Assembly: GCA_035540635.1 (NCBI GenBank)
Contig: DATLGH010000029.1
Coordinates: 1 to 33,477, forward strand
From: Egibacteraceae bacterium
Lineage (GTDB): Bacteria; Actinomycetota; Nitriliruptoria; Euzebyales; Egibacteraceae
Length of the DNA: 33,477 nucleotides
Direction: 5' to 3'
The notes under the pieces are model-generated. The model did not search any database and was not told the origin of the DNA. It worked only from the letters and a program-made list of their open reading frames with translations. A program made the translations under genes and the position numbers. Positions 1 through 8,361 of this stretch are shown here, one piece after another (the first letter of the stretch is position 1; each line of letters begins with the position of its first letter).

Positions 1-308
1 CTCCGGCCCCGGGGACCGCTCCCCGCCCGGCGCCGGAGCCGGCTGACCCCGCTGCCCCCGACGCAGCGGACGACGACCCGACGCTCGGTGGGGTCGTCGG
101 TGACACGACGGGCTCGGTCGTCCGGCTCACCGCCGACACCGTCACCGGTGTCGGGTCCACAATCGGCGACGTCGTCGACACCGTCCTGGGGCTGCTGCTG
201 TCCCCGGCCGAGAAGGCCGGGACCACGACCGCCCAGGGTGGGGCGGACGAGACGTCGGTGAAGCCGCCGGCGGCCGACCCCGCATCGGCACCGCAGCTCG
301 CCGAGTAG
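1..308 (+). CDS. Hypothetical protein, C-terminal part only
   Basis: The open frame enters from the left edge (first full codon at 3) and ends at TAG 306-308, giving about 101 residues. It begins with a Pro/Ala/Asp-rich low-complexity stretch. A segment rich in Val, Thr, Gly and Asp follows (LGGVVGDTTGSVVRLTADTV), then an acidic and Ala/Pro-rich tail. It resembles the end of a secreted or surface protein with a disordered linker, but I recognise no domain and see no sorting signal or membrane helix. The following gene starts 38 bases downstream. Codon use is strongly G/C in third positions, which supports coding. The function is unknown. Confidence 0.6.
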   Translation, partial: PAPGTAPRPAPEPADPAAPDAADDDPTLGGVVGDTTGSVVRLTADTVTGVGSTIGDVVDTVLGLLLSPAEKAGTTTAQGGADETSVKPPAADPASAPQLAE

Positions 309-346
309 CACGACGGGGCACGCCCTCACTCGCATAGCCTTCGGGC

Positions 347-1108
347 ATGCACGCCGTCTCGCTGCTGTCCGTCGCGCCCGTCAAGGGACTCGGCCTGGCG
401 CACCCCGAGCAGGTCACGCTCCGCCCGACCGGCGTCGCCGGCGACCGACGGTTCTACCTCATCGACGAGCACGGCCGGCTCTTCGGCGGCAGACGCCTCG
501 GTGGTCTCGTGCGGATCACCGCCGTCTTCGACGACGCGGCTGACCGGCTCGCGCTGACCTTCCCCGACGGCACCCGCGTCGAGGAGCGGGTGCGGGCGGG
601 GGATGGCGTCACGACCGACTTCTACGGGGGGCGTGCGGTGGCGGGATGCGTCGTCGAGGGCCCGTGGAGCCGGTCGCTGTCCGCCTACGCCGGCGCCACG
701 GTCCGTCTCGTACGCACCGAGCAGCCCGGAGACGGCTGGGACGTGCATCCGGTCACCCTGCTCGGCGACGCCGCGGTCGACGCGCTCGCAGCCCACGCGG
801 GGCTCGACGGGGGACTCGACCGGCGCCGCTTCCGCATGCTCGTGCATTTCCGCGGTGGCCGGCCGCACGACGAGGACGCCTGGGCGGGGCAGGCGGTCCG
901 CCTCGGATCGGCGGTCGTGCGCGTCGCCGGTCCGGTCCCCCGCTGCGTGGTCACGACCCAGGACCCGGCGACCGGCCGGAAGGACGTCGACGCCCTCCGG
1001 CTCATCAGGCGCTACCGCGGGGGAGCCAGCGTCGACTTCGGCGTCTACGCCGACGTGGAAGAGCCAGGGGTCGTGCGTGTCGGCGACCCGGTCACACCCG
1101 TCGCCTGA
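347..1108 (+). CDS. MOSC domain-containing protein
   Basis: This 253-residue protein has the full MOSC architecture. An N-terminal MOSC-N-like beta barrel (about 1-100, starting VSLLSVAPVKGLGLAHPEQV) is followed by the MOSC core (about 120-245) with RRFRMLVHF, DEDAWAGQAVRLGSA, and the conserved cysteine block PRCVVTTQDPATGRKD. MOSC proteins carry or transfer sulfur through this cysteine and include molybdenum-cofactor sulfurases and YcbX/YiiM-type proteins; which substrate this one handles cannot be read from sequence. No Shine-Dalgarno sequence precedes the ATG, but TAGCCT lies 6 bases upstream, so a leaderless transcript is possible. The UbiA-family gene follows after 11 bases, suggesting co-transcription, although no functional link is obvious. 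Confidence 0.88.
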   Translation: MHAVSLLSVAPVKGLGLAHPEQVTLRPTGVAGDRRFYLIDEHGRLFGGRRLGGLVRITAVFDDAADRLALTFPDGTRVEERVRAGDGVTTDFYGGRAVAGCVVEGPWSRSLSAYAGATVRLVRTEQPGDGWDVHPVTLLGDAAVDALAAHAGLDGGLDRRRFRMLVHFRGGRPHDEDAWAGQAVRLGSAVVRVAGPVPRCVVTTQDPATGRKDVDALRLIRRYRGGASVDFGVYADVEEPGVVRVGDPVTPVA

Positions 1109-1119
1109 GGGCCTCGCGT

Positions 1120-2061
1120 ATGCCCGCTCGCCGGATCCAGTCGCTCGGGTGGCGGGCGGCGGGGGGTGGGCGCCTGTCCGCCTTCGTGGGCTTCAGCCGG
1201 CCGCACACCATCGTGGGCACCGTCGTCAGCGTCTGCGCGCTGTTCGTGCTCGCGCGCTTCCTTGCGACCCCCCGGGATCCCTCCGCCCTCGACCTCGTCA
1301 CCGCGCTGCTCGGAGGGCTTGCCGTCAACGTCTACATCGTCGGGTTGAACCAGCTCACCGACGTCGACCTCGACCGGGTCAACAAGCCCTGGCTTCCCCT
1401 GCCCGCCGGCTCGCTGGCGCAACGTGACGCCCGCCTCCTCGTGGCAGGCGCGCTCGCAGCCGCCGCCGTCATCGGCGCGCTCGGCGGCCCTTGGCTGCTC
1501 GGCGCCCTCACGATCGCCGCCGTCCTCGGGACCGCCTACTCCGTGCGGCCGCTGCGGCTGAAGCGCTTCCACGCGCTGGCCGCCGGGTGCATCGTCGGTG
1601 TCCGCGGCCTCACCGTGAACCTCCTCGTCTTCGCGCACTTCGCCGCTGCGCCCGGCGGAGGGATGCCGCTGCCGGCGCCCCTCCTCGCCCTCACGCTCGT
1701 CGTCGTGGTCGTCGGCCTCGTGATCGCGTGGTTCAAGGACCTGCCCGACATGGAGGGCGACCGCCGTCACGCGATCGGCACCCTGCCGCTGCGCCTCGGT
1801 GCGCGACGCGTCGTCGCCATGGGGGTCGGCGCGCTGCTCGCGACGCACATCGCGGTGGTGGCCGCTGGACTCGTGGGGATCACCGGCCTGCACACCGGCG
1901 TGCTCGTGGCCGGCCACGCGGGGCTCGCGGCAGCGCTCGGGTGGTCCGTCCGCCGCCTCGCCCTCGGCGACCCCCGGTCCACCGCAGCGTTCTACCGGTC
2001 GATCTGGAAGCTGTTCTCCGCCGAGTACGCGGTGTTCGCCGCCGCCGCGGTGCTCGCCTGA
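1120..2061 (+). CDS. UbiA-family prenyltransferase, homogentisate phytyltransferase-like
   Basis: This 313-residue integral membrane protein has about eight to nine hydrophobic segments. It has both aspartate-rich motifs of the UbiA superfamily: NQLTDVDLDRVNKP (around 72-85) and DLPDMEGDRR (around 207-216). The wording of the first motif and of RGLTVNLLVFAHF matches the homogentisate phytyl/prenyltransferase branch, which attaches a prenyl chain to homogentisate in tocopherol or plastoquinone synthesis; the true aromatic acceptor here is unknown. I chose ATG 1120 because TGAGGG lies 9 bases upstream and the protein then begins just before the first membrane segment; the frame itself is open much further upstream within the MOSC gene. 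It probably forms an operon with the MOSC gene. Confidence 0.85.
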   Translation: MPARRIQSLGWRAAGGGRLSAFVGFSRPHTIVGTVVSVCALFVLARFLATPRDPSALDLVTALLGGLAVNVYIVGLNQLTDVDLDRVNKPWLPLPAGSLAQRDARLLVAGALAAAAVIGALGGPWLLGALTIAAVLGTAYSVRPLRLKRFHALAAGCIVGVRGLTVNLLVFAHFAAAPGGGMPLPAPLLALTLVVVVVGLVIAWFKDLPDMEGDRRHAIGTLPLRLGARRVVAMGVGALLATHIAVVAAGLVGITGLHTGVLVAGHAGLAAALGWSVRRLALGDPRSTAAFYRSIWKLFSAEYAVFAAAAVLA

Positions 2062-2132
2062 CCGGCCGCGCCGGGGCTCGCACGGTATAGTGCGGCGAGG
2101 CGGGAGGGGGGTAGGCCGATGGTGGTGGGCCG

Positions 2133-3752
2133 ATGGTAGGGCGGGCGTTCGTCGCGGGCCTCGTGGCGCTCGCACTCGTCGTGCACACCCCGGGTCCGCT
2201 CCGAGCGTCCGGGCACTGCCCGGCCGGCGTCGTCGCGCTGACCTTCGACGACGGGCCCGGCGTGCACACCCCGGCGGTCCTCGACGCGCTCGCCGCCCGC
2301 AGCGTCCCAGCGACGTTCTTCCCCGTCGGACGGCTCGTCGATCAGCGCCCTCATGTGGTCCGGCGAGCGGCCGGGGAAGGCCACGTGATCGCCAACCACA
2401 CCTACGGCCACGAGAACCTCACGCGCCTGTCCGACGCGCAGATCCGGGCCACAGTCGTGCGCACGACCCAGGCGGTCGAGCGTGCGCAGGCTCGCCCTTC
2501 GCCCATCGTCCGCCCGCCCTACGGCGCGACCAGTGCGCGCGTCGACGCGGTGCTGCGGGCGGCCGGCTACACGCCCGTGCTGTGGACGGTCGACCCGCAG
2601 GACTGGCGGGGCCCTTCGGCCGACACGATCACCTGGCGTGTCCTCGGCCACCTCAGGGCAGGGTCGGTCGTCGTCCTCCACGACGGCAGCCCCCGCGCGC
2701 CGAACACCATCGCGGCGCTGCCGCGCATCATCGACGGCGCCCACGCCCGGGGCTTCTGCTTCGGCGTGCTCGACGACGCCGGGGCGGTGCGGCTGCCCGT
2801 CGCCTCCCCTCCGCCTCCCCCTCCGCCGCGCCTGGTCGCAGCGCCGCAGCAGGTCGAGGTCGTGAGCGGCCGCGACCGGTACGCGACCAGCGTGGCGGTC
2901 AGCCGGGCGACCTGGCCGGACCGCGTCCACACCGCCGTGCTCGCCGAGGCTGAGGCCTGGGCCGACGCCGTGGCAGGGGGCGTCCTCGCCGCCACCGTCG
3001 GCGGACCGCTCCTGCTCACACGCCGCGACCGTCTCGACACGGCCGTCGCCGAGGAGCTGGGCCGGCTCGCCCCCGAGGTGGCCTACCTCGTCGGGCCGCT
3101 CGACCCCGCGGTGGAGGACGCAGTGTGGGGGCAGGGCGTCGAGGTGCGGCGCCTGCGTGGCGTCGACCGCTACGCCACCTCGGAGCTCATCGCCGCCACC
3201 GCAGCCGCTCACGGGGCCGACGCCTCCACGCTCGTCGTCACGACGGGGCGCCAGTTCCCCGACGCGCTCGCAGCCAGCGCCCTCGCGGCGGGCGAGCGTC
3301 ACCCGATCCTGCTGACCCGCCCCGCGGGCGACCAGGAGCGGCTCGGCGCGGCGGTCGAGCGCCTCGGCGCGAGTCGCATCTGGGTGGTGGGAGGTCCCGC
3401 AGCCGTGCCCGACGCGGCGGTGGCCGGGCTGCAGGGTCTCGAGCGGATCGCCGGGGCCACGAGGACGGCCACCGCCGCGAGCCTCGCCGACCGGGCAGCC
3501 GCGCTCGGGTACGAGAGGAGGCCCATCCTCGTCAGCGGCTGGCGCCACCCCGACGGGGTGTCCGCAAGCGGGCTGGCCGCCCACGGGCGCAGGCCGATCC
3601 TCCTCACCGCTTCCGCCACGCTGAGCCCCGATGCCCACGCCTGGATCGACCGTCACGGAAGCCGGGCAGTGACCGTCGTGGGGGGGCCGGCCGCCGTCGG
3701 GCCCGGGGTCCTCTGCCAGCTGCGCACCGGCTACGACCGGCCCGCCTGCTGA
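2133..3752 (+). CDS. Secreted polysaccharide deacetylase with three cell-wall-binding repeat 2 domains
   Basis: This 539-residue protein starts with a signal peptide (about 1-26, hydrophobic core VAGLVALALVV). A NodB-type deacetylase domain (about 32-215) has the metal and catalytic motifs TFDDGPG, NHTYGHENL, RPPYGATS, VDPQDW and VVLHDGS, so it should be active on N- or O-acetylated wall or surface glycan. A proline-rich linker leads into three CWB2 repeats, each opened by a variant of the GRDRYATS motif (VSGRDRYATS, LRGVDRYATS, IAGATRTATA) and containing VVGGPAAV-type strands, which usually hold proteins on the wall. The last residue is cysteine. A short decoy frame starts at ATG 2119. TATAGT at 2086 may be the -10 box. 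The domain fusion suggests wall-tethered glycan editing. Confidence 0.9.
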   Translation: MVGRAFVAGLVALALVVHTPGPLRASGHCPAGVVALTFDDGPGVHTPAVLDALAARSVPATFFPVGRLVDQRPHVVRRAAGEGHVIANHTYGHENLTRLSDAQIRATVVRTTQAVERAQARPSPIVRPPYGATSARVDAVLRAAGYTPVLWTVDPQDWRGPSADTITWRVLGHLRAGSVVVLHDGSPRAPNTIAALPRIIDGAHARGFCFGVLDDAGAVRLPVASPPPPPPPRLVAAPQQVEVVSGRDRYATSVAVSRATWPDRVHTAVLAEAEAWADAVAGGVLAATVGGPLLLTRRDRLDTAVAEELGRLAPEVAYLVGPLDPAVEDAVWGQGVEVRRLRGVDRYATSELIAATAAAHGADASTLVVTTGRQFPDALAASALAAGERHPILLTRPAGDQERLGAAVERLGASRIWVVGGPAAVPDAAVAGLQGLERIAGATRTATAASLADRAAALGYERRPILVSGWRHPDGVSASGLAAHGRRPILLTASATLSPDAHAWIDRHGSRAVTVVGGPAAVGPGVLCQLRTGYDRPAC

Positions 3753-3778
3753 CGAACGCCCCCCTCCGGCGTGACCGC

Positions 3779-4909
3779 CTACAGCGGCGGCAGGCCGGCG
3801 AGGTCCCGCCCGACCATGTCGTAGATCATGTCGGCGGTCGGCGCCATGACAACGCCGGCGCGGGCGTCGCGGAACATGCGGTCGAGCGGCGAGCGCGCCG
3901 AGTAGGCCGCGCCTCCCCCGAGGCGCATTGCGCCGTCGGTGGCCGCGAGCGCGGCCTCGTTCCCCACCGCCTTGAGCTGCAGCACGTCGCGCCGGGTGGC
4001 CTCGCCGCGCTCCATCGCCGCAGCGACGAAGCGCACGAACCCCTCCGCCACGGCGACGCCCGTCGTGAGCCGGCCGAGGGAGTGGCGGACGACCGGCTGG
4101 TCCACGAGCCGCTCGTCGAGGTGCTCGAGGCGGGTCACGGTGAGGTGCTCGCCGACCGCGCGCAGCGCGCCGCGTGACAGCCCGACGGACACGCTCGCCG
4201 AGCCGAGGTGGAACCAGGGGATCGCCTCCGCGAGCAGAATCCTCTGCGCGTCCCCGGACCGGCCGATGCGCGCGGCGGCGGGCAACGAGCAGCGAAAGCG
4301 CATGGGGGCGCTTGCGTTTCCCCGCAGGCCCGAGCCGCGCCACCAGTCGAGCACCTCCACGCCCTCGTCCTCCACCCGGACGAGGAACAGGTCGCCGGCG
4401 TTCAGGTCCGTGCGTGCTGGTGTGGCTGTGGAGACGACGTAGCTCCTCGCCGGCCCGGCACTGGTCACGAACGACTTCTCCACGTCGATGTCGGCGCCGC
4501 CGTCGCGCTCGCGGGCCTGCCCCATGGCTATCCAGAAGTTGCTGCGCGTGGCGCGCTCGCTCAGCGCGAGGGTCGAGAGGTGTCGTCCGTCCGCGGCCGC
4601 CCTGAGCACGTCGTCGAAACCGCCGGTGCTCCGCAGCACCGCAAGCGCCGCCAGGTGCATGGTCAGGACCATCCCGCTCGACGCGCACTGCTCGGCGAGC
4701 GCGGTCACCACCTCGCACGCCAGGGCGGCCCCTGCGCCGAGACCACCGTGCGCTGCGGGCACGGTCAGCCCGAGCAGGCCCGTGGCGGCGAGCGCCTCGA
4801 CGGTTTCCTGGGGGAACCGCGCGTGGAGGTCGACGTCGACTGCGTGCTCGGCCGCGACTGCGGCGACGTGCGCGATCGCCTCGGCGACGCGCGGGTCCGG
4901 TGCGCTCAC
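3779..4909 (-). CDS. Acyl-CoA dehydrogenase family protein
   Basis: This 376-residue protein has the layout of acyl-CoA dehydrogenases. An N-terminal helical domain contains FPQETVEALAATGLLGLTVP and GGLGAGAALACEVVTALAEQ. A middle beta domain contains LALSERATRSNFW and GNASAPMRF, and a C-terminal four-helix domain ends RMFRDARAGVVMAPTADMIYD. Family members oxidise acyl-CoA thioesters with FAD, but this subgroup includes proteins acting on other substrates, and I do not see a clear catalytic glutamate, so the substrate is open. The start is GTG 4907-4909, which overlaps the TGA of the upstream phosphatase by 4 bases (GTGA), implying translational coupling. An unusual pairing: a signalling phosphatase and a flavin dehydrogenase in one transcript. 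Confidence 0.82.
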   Translation of the reverse strand: MSAPDPRVAEAIAHVAAVAAEHAVDVDLHARFPQETVEALAATGLLGLTVPAAHGGLGAGAALACEVVTALAEQCASSGMVLTMHLAALAVLRSTGGFDDVLRAAADGRHLSTLALSERATRSNFWIAMGQARERDGGADIDVEKSFVTSAGPARSYVVSTATPARTDLNAGDLFLVRVEDEGVEVLDWWRGSGLRGNASAPMRFRCSLPAAARIGRSGDAQRILLAEAIPWFHLGSASVSVGLSRGALRAVGEHLTVTRLEHLDERLVDQPVVRHSLGRLTTGVAVAEGFVRFVAAAMERGEATRRDVLQLKAVGNEAALAATDGAMRLGGGAAYSARSPLDRMFRDARAGVVMAPTADMIYDMVGRDLAGLPPL

Positions 4910-6405
4910 GGGCGGCGCACCGCGAGCAGGACGTGGTCGTCGCGGATGTGCTCGGAGGAGAACGCGTGGATGCGGGCGTCGATCGCCTCGACGAGGTCTT
5001 GAGCCCCGAGGTGCTTGAGCTCGACGAGCGCCTCCTTCAGCCGCGCCGTGCCGAAGGGGTCGCGGCCCCGTCCGGCGTCGGTCACCCCGTCGGTGTAGAG
5101 CAGCACCACCTCCCCGCGATCGAGCACGAACGGCTCGCGCGTCCACTCCCCGGCGCCGCCGAGACCGAGCAGCGGCCCCCTGACCGCGAACTCCCGGACG
5201 TCGGCTCCCCGCGTCAGCAGTGGCGAGGGGTGTCCGCACGAGGTGAGGGTCCACACGTCGGCGGACTCCTGGGCGACGATCGCCATCGTCACGAACTCCT
5301 CTTCGTCGAACTCCTCGTGGAGCGACTGCTCGAGGGCGCGGATAGCCCCGCTGAGACCGGTCATGGCCAAGCCCGCCCGCAGGTACGCGCGGGTGCGCAC
5401 GCTCGCCGCCGCGGCCCGGGCTCCCTTGCCCGACACGTCGCCCACGACGATGCAGCAGCCGGCCGGCAAGGAGACGAAGTCGTAGAAGTCCCCGCCGACG
5501 AACGTGCTCGCCTGGGCGGGATGGTAGATCGCGCCGATGTCGAACCGGTCGCCCGACGGCACGGCCGGCAGCAACAAGCGCTGGAACGCGGCGAGCACCT
5601 GTGTCTGCTCCGCGACGGGCAGCAGCACGAGCACGCGGCCGGCGGACGCTCCGTCACCGCCGTTCAGCGGGAAGGTGTGGTGACGCACGAGCCGGCGGTC
5701 GGCGAGCACGAGCGTCTCCTCGGTGGGCTGCCGGGGCTGCGCGAACGCCTGCAGAACCCGTTGCTCGTAACCCTGCGGGTCGGCGAACCGATGCTTGAGC
5801 TCGGCGACGAGCCCGCGGATGTCGCGCCCCACGACCTGGTCGATGTCGGCGTCGAGGAGCGCGCCGAAATCACCGATCACGTCGCGGACGACCAGCCGTC
5901 GATCGACCACGGCCGCCGCCGCGCCGAGCGCTTCCAACAGGGCCGGCGCGAGCTGCGCGATCGGCACGAGCGGGATCTCGTCGACCTCGGGCACTGCTGA
6001 CCGCTCCGCCAGACCGCCACCGACCGGATCGAACGTCAACCGGACCCGTGCCCCGGCGGGCTCGCCCTGCACCTCGATCGCGCTGGCGAGGTGAGCGATC
6101 AGCCACAGGCCACGCCCCCGCTCCGCAAGCAGGTCGGGGGGTTCAGCGACGTAGGGCTCCCAGTCGAACGGCGTCCCGTAGTCGGCGATGTCGACCACGA
6201 CCCGCCTGCCGGTGCGCAGGATCACCTCCCGCAGGCCGCCCCCGTGACGGTCGGCGTTGACGAGCGCCTCCTGAAAGGCGAGCAGCAGGCCGTCGATGTC
6301 GCCCGGCCACTGGTACTCGCGAAGGACCGCGTCCATGGCGGCACGGGCCTCCCCGACCGTGCACGGCAGCGCCCGCACCTCACCGGTCCCGGGGTATGCC
6401 GTCAT
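4906..6405 (-). CDS. SpoIIE-type PP2C phosphatase with N-terminal HATPase (anti-sigma-like) domain
   Basis: This 499-residue protein has three parts. An N-terminal RsbW/SpoIIAB-like ATP-binding domain (about 10-130) shows the N-box EALVNADRHGG and the G-box DYGTPFDW with GRGLWLI. A PAS-like sensor segment follows (about 150-260, AAAAVVDRRLVVRDVIGDFG). The C-terminal SpoIIE phosphatase domain (about 290-495) has FVGGDFYDFV, VVGDVSGKGARAAA, TSCGHPSP and LYTDGVTDA, so the metal-binding aspartates are present. Such proteins act on anti-sigma-factor antagonists in partner-switching stress pathways; no cognate STAS or sigma gene lies nearby. I chose ATG 6403-6405 because a good promoter sits just upstream and upstream sequence in frame looks non-coding. 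It is translationally coupled to the acyl-CoA dehydrogenase. Confidence 0.9.
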   Translation of the reverse strand: MTAYPGTGEVRALPCTVGEARAAMDAVLREYQWPGDIDGLLLAFQEALVNADRHGGGLREVILRTGRRVVVDIADYGTPFDWEPYVAEPPDLLAERGRGLWLIAHLASAIEVQGEPAGARVRLTFDPVGGGLAERSAVPEVDEIPLVPIAQLAPALLEALGAAAAVVDRRLVVRDVIGDFGALLDADIDQVVGRDIRGLVAELKHRFADPQGYEQRVLQAFAQPRQPTEETLVLADRRLVRHHTFPLNGGDGASAGRVLVLLPVAEQTQVLAAFQRLLLPAVPSGDRFDIGAIYHPAQASTFVGGDFYDFVSLPAGCCIVVGDVSGKGARAAAASVRTRAYLRAGLAMTGLSGAIRALEQSLHEEFDEEEFVTMAIVAQESADVWTLTSCGHPSPLLTRGADVREFAVRGPLLGLGGAGEWTREPFVLDRGEVVLLYTDGVTDAGRGRDPFGTARLKEALVELKHLGAQDLVEAIDARIHAFSSEHIRDDHVLLAVRRP

Positions 6406-6413
6406 CGACGGGC

Positions 6414-6441
6414 AGTATAGAAAAGCATCTCGGCCCCTCAA
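6414..6441 (-). promoter_or_regulatory. Sigma70-type promoter for the phosphatase/dehydrogenase operon, probably leaderless
   Basis: On the minus strand TTGAGG (6441-6436) and TATACT (6419-6414) are separated by 16 bases. The -10 box ends only 8 bases before ATG 6405, so transcription should begin at or within a base or two of the start codon. No Shine-Dalgarno sequence fits between them. Confidence 0.6.
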
Positions 6442-6521
6442 TGGCGCGGAGGCGCGGTCGCCCGGACGTTTCCGCTTCTGTGCGAAGCGGTAGGGGGACC
6501 TGGCAGGGGAAGGAGCGGTCG

Positions 6522-7454
6522 GTGGTTGGCGTGGACGTGCCCCTGTGCGCACGTGAGGAGTCAGGCGGTCGCGTGGTCGACGTCACGGTGGTCATCGGGA
6601 CGCGTGACCGGCGGGAGCAGGCGCTCGCCACCGTACGCCGGTTGCGGAGCCTGCCCGAGCGCCCTCCGGTGATCGTCGTGGACGACGGGTCGATCGACGG
6701 CACGGCCGACGCCGTACGGCACGCGTTCCCCGACGTCGTCGTCGTGGACCACGCGGGACCGCGGGGGGTGACCGCAGCCCGCAACGCCGGGGTCCGCCGA
6801 GCCCACACCCCGTATGTCGCGTTTGCCGACGACGACTCGTGGTGGGCACCGGGCGCGCTGCCGGTGATCAGCCGCGCGTTCGCCGCGCATCCCCGTCTCG
6901 CCGTGGTTGCGGCGCGCATCGTCGTCGGCGACGACGAACGCCTCGACCCGACCTGCGCGGTGATGAGCGCCAGCCCCCTGTCGTCCGACGGGCTGCCCGG
7001 CCCCCGGGTCCTCGGGTTCGTCGCGTGTGGCACCGCGGTCCGCCGAGAGGCCTTCCTCGCCGTTTGCGGGTTCCCGCACAGCTATGTCATCGGCGGCGAG
7101 GAGGAGCCGCTCGCCCTCGCCCTCGCCGCCGCCGGATGGGACCTGGCCTATGTCGACGAGGCTGTCGCCCACCACCATCCGGACACGGTGCCGCGGGACC
7201 GCAGCAGCCGGGACCGCAGGATGCTGCGCAACGACCTGTGGACGGCCTGGCGCCACCGGCGGGGCCTCGGTGTGCTCGCGCGCACCGGCGAGCTCTTCCG
7301 TGACGCGGACAGCCCGGCGAAGCGGCGGGGGATCCTCGACGCCGCGCGCGGCCTGCCACACGTGCTCGCGACGCGACGACCGGTCCCCGCCCACATCGAG
7401 GCGCAGCTGCGGCAGCTCACCCGCCCGGCGCAACGACATCCGCACCGGCGGTGA
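6522..7454 (+). CDS. Family 2 glycosyltransferase
   Basis: The 310-residue protein has a GT-A fold signature: VTVVIGTRDRREQALATVRR near the start, VIVVDDGSIDGTADAV, GVTAARNAGVRRA, and the DXD-type motif VAFADDDSWW that binds the metal and nucleotide sugar. GEEEPLALALAAAGWDLAYV probably supplies the acceptor-site region, and a basic C-terminal tail contains no membrane helix. The acceptor and sugar are unknown. GTG 6522 was chosen because AAGGAG (6510-6514 region) lies about 7 bases upstream; the frame stays open further upstream but overlaps the divergent promoter. The 226 bases between this gene and the convergent Cys-rich gene contain only a 50-codon frame without a start codon, ending at the TAG near 7664. 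Confidence 0.87.
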   Translation: MVGVDVPLCAREESGGRVVDVTVVIGTRDRREQALATVRRLRSLPERPPVIVVDDGSIDGTADAVRHAFPDVVVVDHAGPRGVTAARNAGVRRAHTPYVAFADDDSWWAPGALPVISRAFAAHPRLAVVAARIVVGDDERLDPTCAVMSASPLSSDGLPGPRVLGFVACGTAVRREAFLAVCGFPHSYVIGGEEEPLALALAAAGWDLAYVDEAVAHHHPDTVPRDRSSRDRRMLRNDLWTAWRHRRGLGVLARTGELFRDADSPAKRRGILDAARGLPHVLATRRPVPAHIEAQLRQLTRPAQRHPHRR

Positions 7455-7680
7455 GGCCGGAGGACCACGCGGTCGGCGCGCACCTGCTCATTGCGCTTCG
7501 CGCCTTCACTGAAGGGGTGCAGGGCGCACCGACGGCGCTGCCGCCCTGCTCGTCCGTTACGGGCGGATCAGCCAGTGGCGGGCCGTCGGACAGGGAAAGC
7601 TCATCGCCTGGGGCCGACGGCCGTGGCTGGGGCTGAAGTTGAAAGGGCTGTTCTTCGACCCGTAGGCGAGAAGGGCCCTC

Positions 7681-8076
7681 TCAGGCCGCCAGCGCGTCGA
7701 TGAGGCGGTGGCAGGCGTCGGCGCGCCGTCGGCACGACTCCGCGCACACGCGGCAGTGCTCGTACTGCTCCGCGTGGCGCTCGCAGTGCTCGGCGCACGT
7801 ACGGCACGTCTGCTCGCAGGCGGTCAGGACCGCGCGGGTCGTGTCAGCGTCAAACCCCGTCGCTCTCGAGAGGATCCTGGCCGTCGTGAAGCAGATGTCG
7901 GCGCAGTTGAGGCACGTCGCGGCGCAGTGCGGCTCGTTCTCGGCGATGCAGGCGTCGGCACACGCGGTACAGGTGGCAGCGCCGTCGTAGAGCAGCTCGA
8001 TCGTCTCGATCAGCAGCTTCTCGTCGACGGGGAGGTCGGTTGGCGAGGACCGGACGAGTTCGGCGACGGAGGTCAT
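7681..8076 (-). CDS. Cysteine-rich four-helix-bundle copper-binding protein (Csp/DUF326-like)
   Basis: This 131-residue protein has regularly spaced Cys and His in amphipathic helices: TCTACADACIAENEPHCAATC, LNCADICFTTARIL, LTACEQTCRTCAEHCERH and EHCRVCAESCRRRADACH. This is the pattern of the copper storage protein (Csp) family, four-helix bundles that hold many Cu(I) ions inside the bundle. There is no signal peptide or Tat motif, so it should be cytosolic. ATG 8074-8076 follows AAGGAG by 6 bases. The gene runs divergently from a DUF2182 membrane protein with its own Cys motifs, and the two may share control. Length and cysteine count are normal for the family; metal specificity is inferred. 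Confidence 0.85.
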   Translation of the reverse strand: MTSVAELVRSSPTDLPVDEKLLIETIELLYDGAATCTACADACIAENEPHCAATCLNCADICFTTARILSRATGFDADTTRAVLTACEQTCRTCAEHCERHAEQYEHCRVCAESCRRRADACHRLIDALAA

Positions 8077-8137
8077 GAGGCACTCCTTGTCTCGCGTCGA
8101 GGGACGCGGAGATGACGGTCGTTCCATTTCGCTTCCC

Positions 8138-8162
8138 TCTCAGGCTGAGCCGAAACCTGAGA
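8138..8162. promoter_or_regulatory. Inverted repeat in the divergent Csp/DUF2182 intergenic region
   Basis: TCTCAGG (8138-8144) and CCTGAGA (8156-8162) form a 7-base inverted repeat with an 11-base spacer, 62 bases upstream of the Csp start codon. It could be an operator or a leader hairpin. The divergent 285-base gap contains no gene; TATTAG near 8324 could be a -10 box for the DUF2182 gene. Confidence 0.3.
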
Positions 8163-8361
8163 TAGGAGGAGCGCGCCGGCGAGCCCTTCCTCGGCGTGTG
8201 TGACGACATACAGATGCCCGTTCCTCGTACCTGCATCCCGCACCGAAAGGCCCGGACGCCCCGGCCGCTTTTTCCGTCGAACCGTTTCGCGACGTGCCGG
8301 AAGTGGCATCGCATTGGTCGTGGTATTAGTCGTGCGTTGACCAGCACAGGGGAGGGACGCG

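Noticed and set aside
646-1119. A long N-terminal extension of the UbiA-type protein
   Set aside because: This part overlaps the MOSC gene in another frame and is Arg-rich without domains; ATG 1120 has a ribosome site.
1992-4718. A 908-codon open frame on the minus strand
   Set aside because: It is Arg/Gly/Pro-rich, overlaps three well-supported genes and shows no domain; it is a shadow typical of very high GC DNA.
6406-6552. An N-terminal extension of the SpoIIE-type phosphatase
   Set aside because: A promoter lies inside it and the extra residues are basic low-complexity sequence unlike the family.
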